Source: Oscillospiraceae bacterium (GTDB lineage: Bacteria > Bacillota > Clostridia > Oscillospirales > Ruminococcaceae). From it: a stretch of 64,000 nucleotides of DNA. Position 1 is the first letter of the stretch. The number at the start of each line of letters is the position of its first letter. Of the stretch, positions 49,168 to 59,500 are shown in pieces. The notes below the pieces were generated by a model. It was not told where the DNA came from, ran no database searches, and was given only the letters and a program-made list of their open reading frames with translations. The stretch is taken from assembly GCA_004558145.1 (NCBI GenBank), contig SFDQ01000003.1, positions 124,001 through 188,000 of the forward strand. Direction: 5' to 3'. The position numbers and the translations under genes were made by a program.

Positions 49168-49984
49168 ATCAGAGCGCCTTTTGCAGGAAGAGAAGCGAAA
49201 GAACCTTCTCTGCGGCGGCCTTGCCGGAGAGATCCAGCAGGTGGCCCAGGGGATCATGCTGGCCCGCGAAACGGTGGAACTGCAGACCCGCGGCGCGCTG
49301 CCGGAAAGCAGCGTCCGCTTCATCGAGCCCGCCCTTGCGGACATGGACGTCTGCGTGCGGTATCTCAACTACATCGCCGAAAATTTGGCCGACCTGACCA
49401 GTCAGGTCCAGGGCCGGCTCACGCCCCGGCTCCAGCCGGTGGAACCGGCCTGGCAGTGGGAGCAGATGGTCAGTCTGGTCAACGAATCCTGCCCCGGCGG
49501 AGACCGGGTGCACTGGGAATGCGGCTGTGCCGAGGGGCAGTTCGTGCTGGCGGACCAGGCCTGGGCGGACAAGGTGCTGCTGAACCTTCTGATGAACGCC
49601 CTGCGCTATACCCAGGAGCCGGTGCGGGTCAGCCTGCAGCCGGAAGGGGAGGGCATGCGCCTGCTGGTGGAAGACTCTGGCCCGGGACTGCCCCCGGAAC
49701 TGATGGAGCATCTCTTCGAGCCGTTCCTCGCGGATTCCGCACAGGACGGCGCGCGCCACGGTGTGGGGCTGGGGCTCTATCTGGCGCGGGAGTATTCTCT
49801 GGCCATGGGCTGGGGCTTTTCGCTGGAAAGCGGCCCCGCCGGCACTAGCGTGCGGCTGGACATTCCCGCCGATCCGCTCCCTTCCACCGGGCATGCATCT
49901 CTGCGCAGCGCCTCCCGCAGCCTTGCGGTGCGCTCGCGTCAAGCGGACCGCCTGCGCACGGCTCAAAGCTGCCTTGCCCTTTGA
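49142..49984 (+). CDS. Cytoplasmic HATPase protein, histidine-kinase-like without the phospho-acceptor His
   Basis: 280 residues, no transmembrane helix. The C-terminal ATPase domain is complete: N-box LLNLLMNALRYT (Asn148, Asn152), VEDSGPGLP (Asp178), LFEPF and GVGLGLYLAREY. The N-terminal helical region resembles a dimerisation domain, but where SHE normally stands it reads AGE (28-30), so there is no phospho-acceptor His. It may dephosphorylate, bind or otherwise control the Spo0A-like protein whose gene it overlaps. The last 35 residues are Arg/Ser/Ala-rich. Start codon choice among three nearby ATGs is uncertain. Confidence 0.8.
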   Translation: MMRMPSNHESERLLQEEKRKNLLCGGLAGEIQQVAQGIMLARETVELQTRGALPESSVRFIEPALADMDVCVRYLNYIAENLADLTSQVQGRLTPRLQPVEPAWQWEQMVSLVNESCPGGDRVHWECGCAEGQFVLADQAWADKVLLNLLMNALRYTQEPVRVSLQPEGEGMRLLVEDSGPGLPPELMEHLFEPFLADSAQDGARHGVGLGLYLAREYSLAMGWGFSLESGPAGTSVRLDIPADPLPSTGHASLRSASRSLAVRSRQADRLRTAQSCLAL

Positions 49985-50013
49985 GCGGGCTTTTTCAAAA
50001 CCACAAAACGAAC

Positions 50014-50049
50014 AGGGCTGCCTTTTTCTGAAAGGCGGCCCTCTTTTTT
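50014..50049 (+). terminator. Terminator of the Spo0A-like operon
   Basis: AGGGCTGCCTTT pairs with AAAGGCGGCCCT (one T-G pair), 5-nt loop, then six T. Confidence 0.9.
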
Positions 50050-50054
50050 AATTG

Positions 50055-50083
50055 TTTACAAGAAAAGGGTTTTATTGTAAAAT
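50055..50083 (+). promoter_or_regulatory. Promoter of the pyrH-polC operon
   Basis: TTTACA (50055-50060) and TAAAAT (50078-50083), 17 bp apart, 64 bp before pyrH. Confidence 0.7.
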
Positions 50084-50147
50084 ATAAGCAATATAATAAA
50101 TACAGTTCCGGCCTCCGGGCTGTAATGATACAGGCGGTGTTTTGAAC

Positions 50148-50858
50148 GTGGAAACCAAATACAAACGCATCCTGCTGAAGGTGAGCGGCGAGGCTCTCGC
50201 CGGCGCCAAAGGCACGGGATTCGACGACGAGACCATGCGCTCTATCTGCAGCGGCATCAAGCAGGCCTACGAGCTGGGCGTGCAGATCGGCGTCGTTGTG
50301 GGCGGCGGCAACTTCTGGCGCGGCCGCTCCAGCGGCGAGATGGAGCGCACCTGTGCCGACAAGATCGGCATGCTGGCCACGGTGATGAACTGCCTGGCCC
50401 TGGCGGATGCGCTTCGCCAGACGGGCGTTCCTGCGGTGGTGCAGTCCGCCATCGTGATGCCCCAGATCGCGGCGACTTACACTCGCGACGACGCTGTGCA
50501 GGCCATGGAAGAGGGCAAGGTGGTCCTCTTCGGCGGTGGCACCGCATGTCCCTTCTTCTCAACTGACACTTCCAGTGCCCTGCGCGCCATCGAGACCGGC
50601 TGCGACGTGATGTTCAAGGCCACCATGGTGGACGGTGTGTATGACAAGGACCCCAAGAAATACCCCGATGCTGTAAAGTATTCCACTCTTACCTTCAGCG
50701 AGGTGCTGGAAAAGCAGCTGGGCGTTATGGACGGCACCGCCGCCACCCTCTGCCGTGAGAACGGCCTGCCCATCCTGGTGTTCGATCTGGCGCACCCCGC
50801 CAACATCGCCCGCGCGGTGAAAGGGGAGGACATCGGCACCCTGGTGCAGGAAGCGTGA
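50148..50858 (+). CDS. pyrH: UMP kinase
   Basis: 236 residues from GTG 50148; AGGCGGTG lies 8 bp upstream of it but only 2 bp before an in-frame TTG at 50142. The amino acid kinase fold is clear: KRILLKVSGEALAG, VVVGGGNFWRG, FGGGTACPFFSTDTSSALRA and VDGVYDKDPKK. It makes UDP from UMP and ATP and is usually activated by GTP and inhibited by UTP. Leads the conserved pyrH-frr-uppS-cdsA run. Confidence 0.97.
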   Translation: METKYKRILLKVSGEALAGAKGTGFDDETMRSICSGIKQAYELGVQIGVVVGGGNFWRGRSSGEMERTCADKIGMLATVMNCLALADALRQTGVPAVVQSAIVMPQIAATYTRDDAVQAMEEGKVVLFGGGTACPFFSTDTSSALRAIETGCDVMFKATMVDGVYDKDPKKYPDAVKYSTLTFSEVLEKQLGVMDGTAATLCRENGLPILVFDLAHPANIARAVKGEDIGTLVQEA

Positions 50859-50929
50859 CCCTTTCGGACACTGCCCCGCAAAACGTACTTTGAGCCTGAC
50901 GGCTGGAAAACAAAAAAGGAGCTTTGGAT

Positions 50930-51484
50930 ATGAGCGAATTTACAAAACCCTACGAGGAAAAAATGGACGGCGCCCTGCGCCATCTGGACAAGGAACTGGT
51001 GGCCATCCGTGCCGGCCGCGCCAACCCTGCCATCCTGGACCGGGTCACTGTGGACTATTACGGCAGCCCCACGCCCATCAATCAGATGGCGGCTGTGGCG
51101 GTGGCCGAGGCCCGCATCCTCACCATCACTCCCTGGGACGCCTCGCTGATTCACGCCATCGAGCATGCGCTGCTGGTGAGCGACATCGGCATCAACCCCA
51201 CCGATGACGGCCGCGTCATCCGCCTCGTGTTCCCGGCGCCCACCGAGGAGCGCCGCCGCCAGCTGACCAAGGACGTGCAGAAGCTGGGTGAGGAGACCAA
51301 GGTCGCCATGCGCAACGTCCGCCGCGACGCGATGGATAAACTCAAGGCGCAGAAGAAGAACAGCGAGATCACTGAGGATGATCAGAAGCATTACGAGGAA
51401 GAGATGCAGAAGATCACCGACAAGTATGTCAAACTGGTCGACAAAGCCTGCGAAGAGAAAAACAAGGAGATCATGGAGATTTGA
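50930..51484 (+). CDS. frr: Ribosome recycling factor
   Basis: 184 residues, the usual length, from ATG 50930 with AAAAAGGAG upstream. L..IRAGRANPAILDRV, YYGSPTPINQMA and the three-helix bundle segment RRDAMDKLKAQKK are conserved. With EF-G it splits post-termination ribosomes. An imperfect GC-rich hairpin near 51501-51541 follows the stop and may attenuate readthrough into uppS. Confidence 0.97.
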   Translation: MSEFTKPYEEKMDGALRHLDKELVAIRAGRANPAILDRVTVDYYGSPTPINQMAAVAVAEARILTITPWDASLIHAIEHALLVSDIGINPTDDGRVIRLVFPAPTEERRRQLTKDVQKLGEETKVAMRNVRRDAMDKLKAQKKNSEITEDDQKHYEEEMQKITDKYVKLVDKACEEKNKEIMEI

Positions 51485-51565
51485 TCTCGGCGTGACCAAA
51501 AGGGCCGAGCCGCGCAGCGCCAGGTTGCGAAGCGCGGCCCTTTATTTATGAAAGGAACAATTTGT

Positions 51566-52282
51566 ATGGAGCAGTCCATTCAGGAGCTGGCCAAGGGCCT
51601 CAGCATCGGCATCATCATGGACGGCAACGGCCGCTGGGCCAAGCGGCGGGGCCTGCCCCGCACCGCGGGCCACAAAAAGGGGGCCGAAGTCTTTCAGGAC
51701 ATCACCCGCTACTGCAACCAGCTGGGGGTGGAGTCGGTGACCTTCTACGCCTTTTCCACCGAGAACTGGCGCCGTCCCCAGGACGAGGTGGGCGCCATCA
51801 TGAAACTGTTCGGCGAGTATCTTGTCAAAGCCTTCGATTACCAGAAAGAGAACAACCGCGTGGTGTTCCTTGGCGACCGCTCGGTGCTGGAGCCCCGGCA
51901 TCAGCAGCTGATGGACGAGATCGAGACCAAGACCGCCGGCAGCACCGGCATGACGCTGAACATCGCCGTGAACTACGGCGGACGGCCCGAGATCGTTCGG
52001 GCGGCCCGACAGCTGGCCGAGCTGGTGAAAGAGGGCAAGCTGGAACCGCAGGACATCACCGAAGAGATGATGAGCGACCACATGTACACCCGCGGCCAGA
52101 AAGACCCGGACTTCATCCTGCGGCCCAGCGGCGAAAAGCGCCTGTCCAACTTCATGCTCTGGCAGGCGGCCTATTCGGAACTGGTGGAGATGGACGTTCT
52201 CTGGCCTGACTTCACCCGGGCGGATCTGGATGCCGCCATACTGGAATTCTGTCACCGCAGCCGTCGTTTCGGCGGCATCTGA
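51566..52282 (+). CDS. uppS: Isoprenyl transferase (undecaprenyl diphosphate synthase)
   Basis: 238 residues from ATG 51566 (GAAAGGAAC upstream). IGIIMDGNGRWAKRRGLPR, TFYAFSTENWRRP and RPSGEKRLSNFMLWQAAYSE are the cis-prenyltransferase motifs. It builds the undecaprenyl lipid carrier for cell-wall synthesis from isoprenoid units that dxr and ispG in the same operon help make. Confidence 0.97.
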   Translation: MEQSIQELAKGLSIGIIMDGNGRWAKRRGLPRTAGHKKGAEVFQDITRYCNQLGVESVTFYAFSTENWRRPQDEVGAIMKLFGEYLVKAFDYQKENNRVVFLGDRSVLEPRHQQLMDEIETKTAGSTGMTLNIAVNYGGRPEIVRAARQLAELVKEGKLEPQDITEEMMSDHMYTRGQKDPDFILRPSGEKRLSNFMLWQAAYSELVEMDVLWPDFTRADLDAAILEFCHRSRRFGGI

Positions 52283-52307
52283 CTGCGGAAAAAGGGGGAG
52301 AATTTCA

Positions 52308-53150
52308 ATGAAAACACGGATCATCACCTCTATCTTCGGGCTTGCCCTGCTGGCGGTGGTTCTGTGCCTGTTCAACACACCGGTCTTTGAGATCGTGGTC
52401 GCCCTGATCTGCCTGATCGCCGTGCATGAGATCTATGAGGCGTTCGATCTTGGCAAGCGCGGCCCTTGGGTCTTCGGAGGCTTTTCGGTGTACACGGTGC
52501 TGCTGATCCTGTCCGCGGCGGCACCGGAAAAACTGCTGATCGCGCCCATCAGCTTTCTTTTTGTGTTATATCTGGCGATATGCCTCATATGGTTTAACCA
52601 GAACCTGAACGTCGCCCGCCTCAGCGGCGTGTGCGCCGTGGGCGTGGTCATCTGGACCGCCTTCTATTCGCTGGTCTTCATCAAGGCCCGGCTGCCGGTG
52701 GAGGAATACGGCTATGAAGCGGTGTATCTCATCCTCATGGCGCTGGCCTTCGCCTGGGGCGGCGACACCTTCGCCTACTTCACCGGGCGGCTGTTCGGCA
52801 AGCACAAGCTGGCCCCGCTGGTGAGCCCTCACAAGACGGTGGAGGGCGCCATCGGCGGCATCCTGGGCTCCGGCGTGGTGGGTGTGCTGTGCACCCTGGC
52901 CGCCCGCGGGCTCACCGGCCATGCTGCGGGCAGCATGTTCGGCTATATCGCGGTGTTCCTGCTGGGCATGGGCTGTTCGGTGCTGGGCATCCTGGGCGAC
53001 CTGTTCGCCTCGGCCATCAAGCGCCAGCTGGGCATCAAGGACTACGGCACCATCTTCCCGGGCCATGGCGGCATCATGGACCGGTTCGACAGTGTGCTGT
53101 TCATCACCCCGCTGGTGGCCCTGGCCGTCTGGTTCAGGACCATGATGTGA
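52308..53150 (+). CDS. cdsA: Phosphatidate cytidylyltransferase
   Basis: 280 residues from ATG 52308. About eight helices and the C-terminal signature SAIKRQLGIKDYGTIFPGHG followed by GIMDRFDS. It makes CDP-diacylglycerol for phospholipids. 25 bp after uppS and 21 bp before dxr. Confidence 0.96.
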   Translation: MKTRIITSIFGLALLAVVLCLFNTPVFEIVVALICLIAVHEIYEAFDLGKRGPWVFGGFSVYTVLLILSAAAPEKLLIAPISFLFVLYLAICLIWFNQNLNVARLSGVCAVGVVIWTAFYSLVFIKARLPVEEYGYEAVYLILMALAFAWGGDTFAYFTGRLFGKHKLAPLVSPHKTVEGAIGGILGSGVVGVLCTLAARGLTGHAAGSMFGYIAVFLLGMGCSVLGILGDLFASAIKRQLGIKDYGTIFPGHGGIMDRFDSVLFITPLVALAVWFRTMM

Positions 53151-53171
53151 AATTTCACGGAGGAAAGAGCT

Positions 53172-54326
53172 ATGGCAAAAAGCATCACGCTGCTGGGCTC
53201 CACCGGCTCCATCGGCACCCAGAGCCTGGACGTGGCCCGCAGCCAGGGATATGAGGTCCGGGCGATTGCCGCCAATTCCAGCGTGGATAAACTGCTGGAG
53301 CAGATCGAAGAATTTCATCCCCGCTATGTGGCGGTGGCTGACCCCGCGGCCTATCAGAAACTCAAAGGTGCCCTTGCGGGCCGCGCGAACGCGCCCAAGG
53401 TGCTGGAGGGCGCCGAGGGCATCGTGGCCCTGGCCGGCATGGGCGAGGCGGATGTGGTGCTCAACGCTGTGGTGGGCATCGCCGGCCTGGGGGCCACCCT
53501 TGCGGCGCTGGAAAGCGGCTGCGACGTGGCCCTGGCCAACAAGGAAAGCCTTGTCACCGGCGGTTATCTCGTGACAAAAGCGGCGGAAAGCCACAACGCG
53601 AAGCTTCTCCCGGTGGACAGTGAACATTCCGCCATTTTCCAGTGCCTGCAGGACGCTCATTCCGCCAAAGCTCTTACCAAGATCCTGCTCACTGCCTCCG
53701 GCGGCCCCTTCTTCGGGATGAAGAAGGAGGAGCTGGCGGGCAAGACCAAGGCGGACGCCCTCAAGCATCCCAACTGGAACATGGGCGCAAAGATCACCAT
53801 CGACTCCGCTACTCTGATGAACAAGGGCCTGGAGCTGATCGAGGCGGTGTGGCTTTTCGGCCTGCCGCCCGAGAAGGTGCAGGTGGTGGTGCAGCGCCAG
53901 AGCATCATCCACTCCATGGTGCAGTTCAGCGACAATTCCATCCTGGCGCAGCTGGGCGTGCCGGATATGCGCATCCCCATCCAGTACGCCCTGACCTGGC
54001 CTGAGCGGGCCCCCGGCTGTGCCCCGGAACTTGATTTCACCACCCTCAAGTCCATCACCTTCGATGTGGCGGACGAGGAGACCTTCCGCTGCCTTGCCGC
54101 CTGCAAAAAGGCCATCGCCAAGGGCGGCCTTGGCCCCTGCGCCGCCAACGGCGCCAACGAGGAGGCCGTGCGCCTGTTCCTGGAGGACAAGATCGGCTTT
54201 TTGGACATCGGCCGTCTGGTGGAGGCAGTGGTGGACAGCGACTCCTTCGGCGGCGGCTACACCCTCGCCGATGTGTACGAGTGTGACCGCATGGCCCGTG
54301 CCTTTGTGCAAAGTCATCTGACTTGA
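53172..54326 (+). CDS. dxr: 1-deoxy-D-xylulose-5-phosphate reductoisomerase
   Basis: 384 residues. NADPH-binding LLGSTGSIGTQSLDV at the start, ALANKESLVTGG, LPVDSEHSAIFQCL, TASGGPFFG and HPNWNMGAKITIDSATLMNK are conserved. Second step of the MEP isoprenoid pathway. 49 bp separate it from rseP. Confidence 0.97.
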   Translation: MAKSITLLGSTGSIGTQSLDVARSQGYEVRAIAANSSVDKLLEQIEEFHPRYVAVADPAAYQKLKGALAGRANAPKVLEGAEGIVALAGMGEADVVLNAVVGIAGLGATLAALESGCDVALANKESLVTGGYLVTKAAESHNAKLLPVDSEHSAIFQCLQDAHSAKALTKILLTASGGPFFGMKKEELAGKTKADALKHPNWNMGAKITIDSATLMNKGLELIEAVWLFGLPPEKVQVVVQRQSIIHSMVQFSDNSILAQLGVPDMRIPIQYALTWPERAPGCAPELDFTTLKSITFDVADEETFRCLAACKKAIAKGGLGPCAANGANEEAVRLFLEDKIGFLDIGRLVEAVVDSDSFGGGYTLADVYECDRMARAFVQSHLT

Positions 54327-54375
54327 CAGGGGAGAGAGCCTGCGAGTAAATAAGAAAGCGAGCAAACAAGGGCAT

Positions 54376-55446
54376 ATGTCAATTCTGATCACGACCGTCG
54401 TTTCGGTGTTCATCTTTGGTCTGGTGGTGATGATCCACGAACTGGGTCATTTCGTATGCGCGAAAAAGGCGGGCATCCAGGTCAACGAGTTTTCCATCGG
54501 CATGGGGCCTGCGCTGTTCAGCTGGGTGAAAAACGGAACACGGTACAGCATCCGCGCACTGCCTGTGGGCGGCTATGTGAGCATGGAAGGGGAGGACGAA
54601 GAGCTTTCGGAGGATGAGCAGTTCATCGACCCGGACCTGCCGCCGGAGGCGAAGACCGGCCTGCCCTTTCCCAAGGTCAAGGTCTGGAAACGCATCATCG
54701 TGGTGGCCGCCGGCGCGGTGATGAATCTGGTGCTGGGCTTCGTGGTCCTGCTGATCCTGTTCTCCGGCAGCGACACTCTCGCCAGCCGCACTGTGGCGCT
54801 GGTGGAGGAAGGCTCCGCCGTGGAGGCCTCCGGCCTGCAGGTGGGAGACGAGATTTTGGCCATCAACGGCCGCCGCTGCTTTGTGGCCAACGATATCATA
54901 TACGAGTTACAGCGCAGCGAAGACTTCACCGCCGACTTCACCGTGAAGCGGAACGGTGAAAAAGTGCAGATCGACGACATCCATTTTGACCAGGTGCAAA
55001 GCGGCGACACCGTCACCATGAACATGGGCTTCAAGGTCTATGCGCTGGAAAAAACGCCGCTGAACGTCATCGGGCAGGCATTCGACTACACACTGTTCTA
55101 CGCCCGTCTGGTGTTCCGCTCTCTGGTGGACCTGGTGACCCAGCGGGTCAGCGTGACCGAGCTCTCCGGCCCGGTGGGCATCGTCAGCGCCATCAATCAG
55201 GCGGCGGGCATGGGCATTTCCGAGGTGCTCAGCCTGCTGGCGCTGCTCACCGTGAACCTGGGCATCTTCAATCTGCTGCCCTTCCCGGCGCTGGACGGCG
55301 GCAAGCTGGTGTTCCTTTTCATCGAGGGCATTTTCCGCCGCCCGCTGCCCAAAAAGTTTGAGATATGGGTGAACATGGCGGGGCTCTTCTTCCTGTTTGC
55401 TGTGATGATCTTTGCCACCTTCAACGACATCACCCGGTTGTTTTAA
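54376..55446 (+). CDS. rseP: RIP metalloprotease RseP
   Basis: 356 residues. Zinc motif MIHELGHFVCAKKAG in the first helix, one PDZ domain (about 130-210, GLQVGDEILAINGR), and LPFPALDGGKL as the third metal-ligand motif. Site-2 protease that cuts membrane-bound anti-sigma factors and signal peptides. Confidence 0.95.
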   Translation: MSILITTVVSVFIFGLVVMIHELGHFVCAKKAGIQVNEFSIGMGPALFSWVKNGTRYSIRALPVGGYVSMEGEDEELSEDEQFIDPDLPPEAKTGLPFPKVKVWKRIIVVAAGAVMNLVLGFVVLLILFSGSDTLASRTVALVEEGSAVEASGLQVGDEILAINGRRCFVANDIIYELQRSEDFTADFTVKRNGEKVQIDDIHFDQVQSGDTVTMNMGFKVYALEKTPLNVIGQAFDYTLFYARLVFRSLVDLVTQRVSVTELSGPVGIVSAINQAAGMGISEVLSLLALLTVNLGIFNLLPFPALDGGKLVFLFIEGIFRRPLPKKFEIWVNMAGLFFLFAVMIFATFNDITRLF

Positions 55447-55467
55447 ATAAGAAAAGAGGGAAAAAAC

Positions 55468-56511
55468 ATGCGCAAGGTCAAGCGTGAAGTGACCATCGGC
55501 AACCTCACCATCGGCGGCCACAATCCTGTGGCGGTGCAGACCATGCTCAACGTGCGCGCCGACGACGTGGCGGGCAACGTGGCCCAGGCGGTGCGGGTGG
55601 CCGAAGCGGGCTGCCAGATCGTGCGGGTGAGCGTGCCCACCCTGGAGGATGTGCGCCTCATCGAAGCCATCAAGAATGCCGTGGACATCCCCCTCGTGGC
55701 GGACATCCACTTCAACCACCGTATCGCTCTGGCCTGTGTGGACGCGGGGGTTGACAAGATCCGCCTGAACCCCGGCAACATCGGCGGCGACGACCACGTG
55801 AAAGAGGTGGCCGCCGCCTGCAAGGCGAAGAACATCCCCATCCGCATTGGGGTGAACGCCGGCAGCCTGGAAAAAGAGGTGCTGGCCAAGTACGGCGCGC
55901 CGGTGCCCGAAGCGCTGGTGGAAAGCGCCATGTACCACGTCTCTCTGCTGGAAAAATACGATTTTGACAACATCGTCATTTCCATCAAGTCCAGCAATGT
56001 GCCCCGGATGATGGAGGCCTACCGCCTTCTGAGCGAGCGGTGCGACTACCCGCTGCATGTGGGCGTCACCGAGGCGGGCACCTACCGCATGGGCCTCATC
56101 AAGTCCGGCATGGGCATCGGCGGCCTTCTGATGGAGGGCATCGGCGACACCCTGCGGGTCTCCTTGACCGACGAGCCGGAAAAAGAGGTGCAGGCGGGCT
56201 TTGACATCCTGCGGGCCGCCGGCCACGCCGTGGGCGGGCCGGAGATCATCAGCTGCCCCACCTGCGGGCGCACCAACATCCCGGTGGCCAAAATTGCCGA
56301 CGAGGTGGAGCAGCGCCTCAAGGGCTACAAAAAGCCCATCAAGGTGGCTGTGATGGGCTGCGTTGTCAACGGCCCCGGCGAGGCCCGGGAAGCGGACATC
56401 GGCATCGCCGGCGGCAAGGACGAGGCGCTGCTGTTCATCCGCGGCGAGAAGATCCGCATGCTGCGGGGTGACATCGTTGGCCAGCTGGTGGACGAAATTT
56501 ACAAGCTGTAA
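55468..56511 (+). CDS. ispG: 4-hydroxy-3-methylbut-2-enyl diphosphate synthase
   Basis: 347 residues, the short bacterial form. VGGHNPVAVQTM-like start (IGGHNPVAVQTMLN), VADIHFNHR, RLNPGNIGG, and the iron-sulfur ligands in ISCPTCGRT and GCVVNGPGE. MEP pathway step before IspH, which is not in the window. Confidence 0.97.
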   Translation: MRKVKREVTIGNLTIGGHNPVAVQTMLNVRADDVAGNVAQAVRVAEAGCQIVRVSVPTLEDVRLIEAIKNAVDIPLVADIHFNHRIALACVDAGVDKIRLNPGNIGGDDHVKEVAAACKAKNIPIRIGVNAGSLEKEVLAKYGAPVPEALVESAMYHVSLLEKYDFDNIVISIKSSNVPRMMEAYRLLSERCDYPLHVGVTEAGTYRMGLIKSGMGIGGLLMEGIGDTLRVSLTDEPEKEVQAGFDILRAAGHAVGGPEIISCPTCGRTNIPVAKIADEVEQRLKGYKKPIKVAVMGCVVNGPGEAREADIGIAGGKDEALLFIRGEKIRMLRGDIVGQLVDEIYKL

Positions 56512-56592
56512 GAGTTATTCTATCTGCCTGCGGGCGGGGCTTTTGTCCCGCCCGCGGGCTGTGCTTTGTCACATGGAAAGGGAGAAAGACCA

Positions 56593-59500
56593 TTGAAGCC
56601 ATTGGTGAGCCAGCTGTGGCCGCAGTTCAATGCCGACGAGACCTTTGCCCGCTGTTTTGCGGGGGTGCTCGTGGAGCAAGTGGAACTGCTGCGCATCAGC
56701 CGAAAACTGAAGATAAGCCTGCGCAGCGCGTCGCCTCTGCCGATCGAGCTGTGCGGGCGTCTCTGCGCGTCGCTTGCGCCCCAGTTTGAAGGGTTGGAAC
56801 TGATGGTGTGCAACTATTTCCCCTTTGAGACCATCACCGAAGAGAGCCTGCGGGCGATGATAGACGAGCTGCGCAGCGAAGGGCTGCCGGTGAACGGTTT
56901 TCTGGACCACGCTTCCTTTGCGCTGCAGGGCACCCAGCTGACCATCACAGTGCCGGTGGGAAAGAACATCCTGGATGGCATCGGCTTTGGCGACACCCTG
57001 GCCAAGCTGGTGGAACAGCGCACCGGCGTGCTGCCCACCGTCACGCTGGAACAGAACAGTTCCGTGAGCGCCGACGAATGGGAGAAGCGGGTGATGCAGA
57101 AGGCGCCCGCGCCCCGCTTTGAGGAAAAGAAACAGCCGCCCGATTTCAAGATACCGGGCCTCGACCTCACCGACAAGCCGGTGAGCGTGTTCCACGGCAA
57201 GAACTTCAAGCCGAACAATGTCACCCCGTTGAAGGACCTGGGCAGCGACAGCGGCAAGGTCACCATCTGGGGCGATGTGTTCGCTGTGGAGGTCAAGGGC
57301 AACTTCCAGAAGAGCTACATCGTGTCCATCACCGACTACACCGGCTCCATCAGCCTGAAACTGCGCAGCCGGGACGGCGAGGATTATTCCAAGTGGGAAG
57401 AAGTGAAGAAGGGGACCACCCTCGTGCTGAAGGGCGAGTGCGCCTACGACAAGTACGAGCACGACTATGTGGTGTATCCCTATGACGTGCTTCAGGTGGA
57501 GCGCAAGAAGCGGGAGGACAACGCCCCCGAGAAGCGGGTGGAGCTGCACCTGCACACCAAGCTTTCCAGCATGGACGGCTTCTGTGACCCCGGCGAGATC
57601 GTCCGCACGGCTCACCGCATGGGCCACCGTGCCATTGCCATCACCGACCACGGCGTCTGCCAGGGCTTCCCGGAGGCGATGCTGGCCGCCGAGGCCATCC
57701 GCAAAAGCGACCCGGACTTCAAACTCATCTACGGCTGCGAGGCCTATTTTGTGGACGACATGGTGCCGGTGCTTTACGGCGAGGCTACCGGGCCGCTTTC
57801 CGGCAGCTTCGTGGTCTACGACACCGAGACCACCGGCCTTGACCCCAGGACCGAGACCCTCACCGAGATCGGCGCTGTGATGGTGGAGAATGGCCAGATA
57901 ACCAAGACCTTCGGCACATTCGTAAATCCCGGCAAGCCCATCCCGCCCAAGATCGTGGAGCTCACCGGCATCAACGACGCCATGGTGGCCGACGCGCCCA
58001 GCCCGGACGAAGCCATCAAGCAGTTCATGGAGTTTGCGGGCGACCGGGTACTCATCGCCCACAACGCCCATAATTTTGATATGCGCATCATGCGGGCGGC
58101 AGCGGAGCGTGCCGGTCTGCGGCTGGAGAACGCCTACATCGACAGCCTGCCTCTGGCCCAGAACCTCTATCACGGCCTGCGCAACTATAAGCTGGACACC
58201 ATCAACGACCATCTGGAAATCGAGCCCTTCAACCACCACCGCGCGGTGGACGACGCCATGGCGCTCGCCAAAATCTTCTGCAAAATGCTGGAGGATCTGG
58301 CCCTCAAGGGCGTCAAGACGGTGGAGCAGATCAACACCGGTCTCGGCGGCGGCAACACGGCGGTCATCAAAAAGAAGTACTATCACCTCATCATCCTGGT
58401 GCGCAACCAGCTGGGCCTGAAAAACCTCTATAAAATCGTCAGCGAGGCCCACACCAAGTATTTCTTCAAAAAACCACGCGTTCCCCGCAGCGTGCTGGAC
58501 AAATACAGGGAGGGCCTTATCATCGGCTCTGCCTGTGAGGCTGGTGAACTTTACAGAGCTGTTGTGGAGGGCCGCAGCTTTGAAGAGTTGTGCCGCATCG
58601 CGGAATACTACGACTTTCTGGAAGTGCAGCCCCTGGGCAACAACGAGTACATGCTGCGGGAGCACCTGGTGGATTCCATCGAGAAGATACAGGACTTCAA
58701 CCGCACCATCATCAAGCTGGGCGAAGTGCTGCACAAGCCGGTGGTGGCCACCGGCGACGTGCATTTCCAGGACCCGGAGGACTCGGTCTACCGGGCGGTG
58801 CTGCAGGCGGGCAACGGCTTCAAGGACGCCGACAACCAGGCCCCTCTTTACTACCGCACCACCCAGGACATGCTGGACCAGTTCTACTATCTGCCCAAGG
58901 ACAAGGCCTTCGAGATCGTGGTGAAGAACCCGAACAAAATTGCCGACATGTGCGACGGCGGCATCCGGGCCATTCCCAAGGGCACCTTCCCGCCCTCCAT
59001 CGAGGGCGCGGAGCAGCAGCTGCGTGACGCCACCTGGTCCACTGCCAAAAAGCATTACGGCGACCCCTTGCCCGAAATCGTCCAGACCCGCCTGCAGCGG
59101 GAGCTGGACTCTATCTGCGGCCACGGTTTCGCCGTGCTGTACGTCATCGCTGTCAAGCTGGTGGCCTACTCCAACGCCGGCGGCTATCAGGTGGGCAGCC
59201 GTGGTTCCGTTGGCTCCTCCGCCGTGGCTCACTTCTCGGGCATCTCCGAGGTGAACAGCCTGCCGCCTCACTATCTGTGCCCCAAGTGCCAGTACAGCGA
59301 GTTCATCACCGACGGCAGCGTGGCGGACGGCTTCGACCTGCCGGACAAGACCTGCCCCCGCTGCGGCGCGCAGCTCATCGTGGACGGCCACGACATCCCC
59401 TTCGAGACCTTCCTGGGATTCGACGGCGACAAGGAGCCGGATATTGACCTGAACTTCTCTGGCGAGTACCAGAGCCAGGTCCACCGCTACACGGAAGAGC

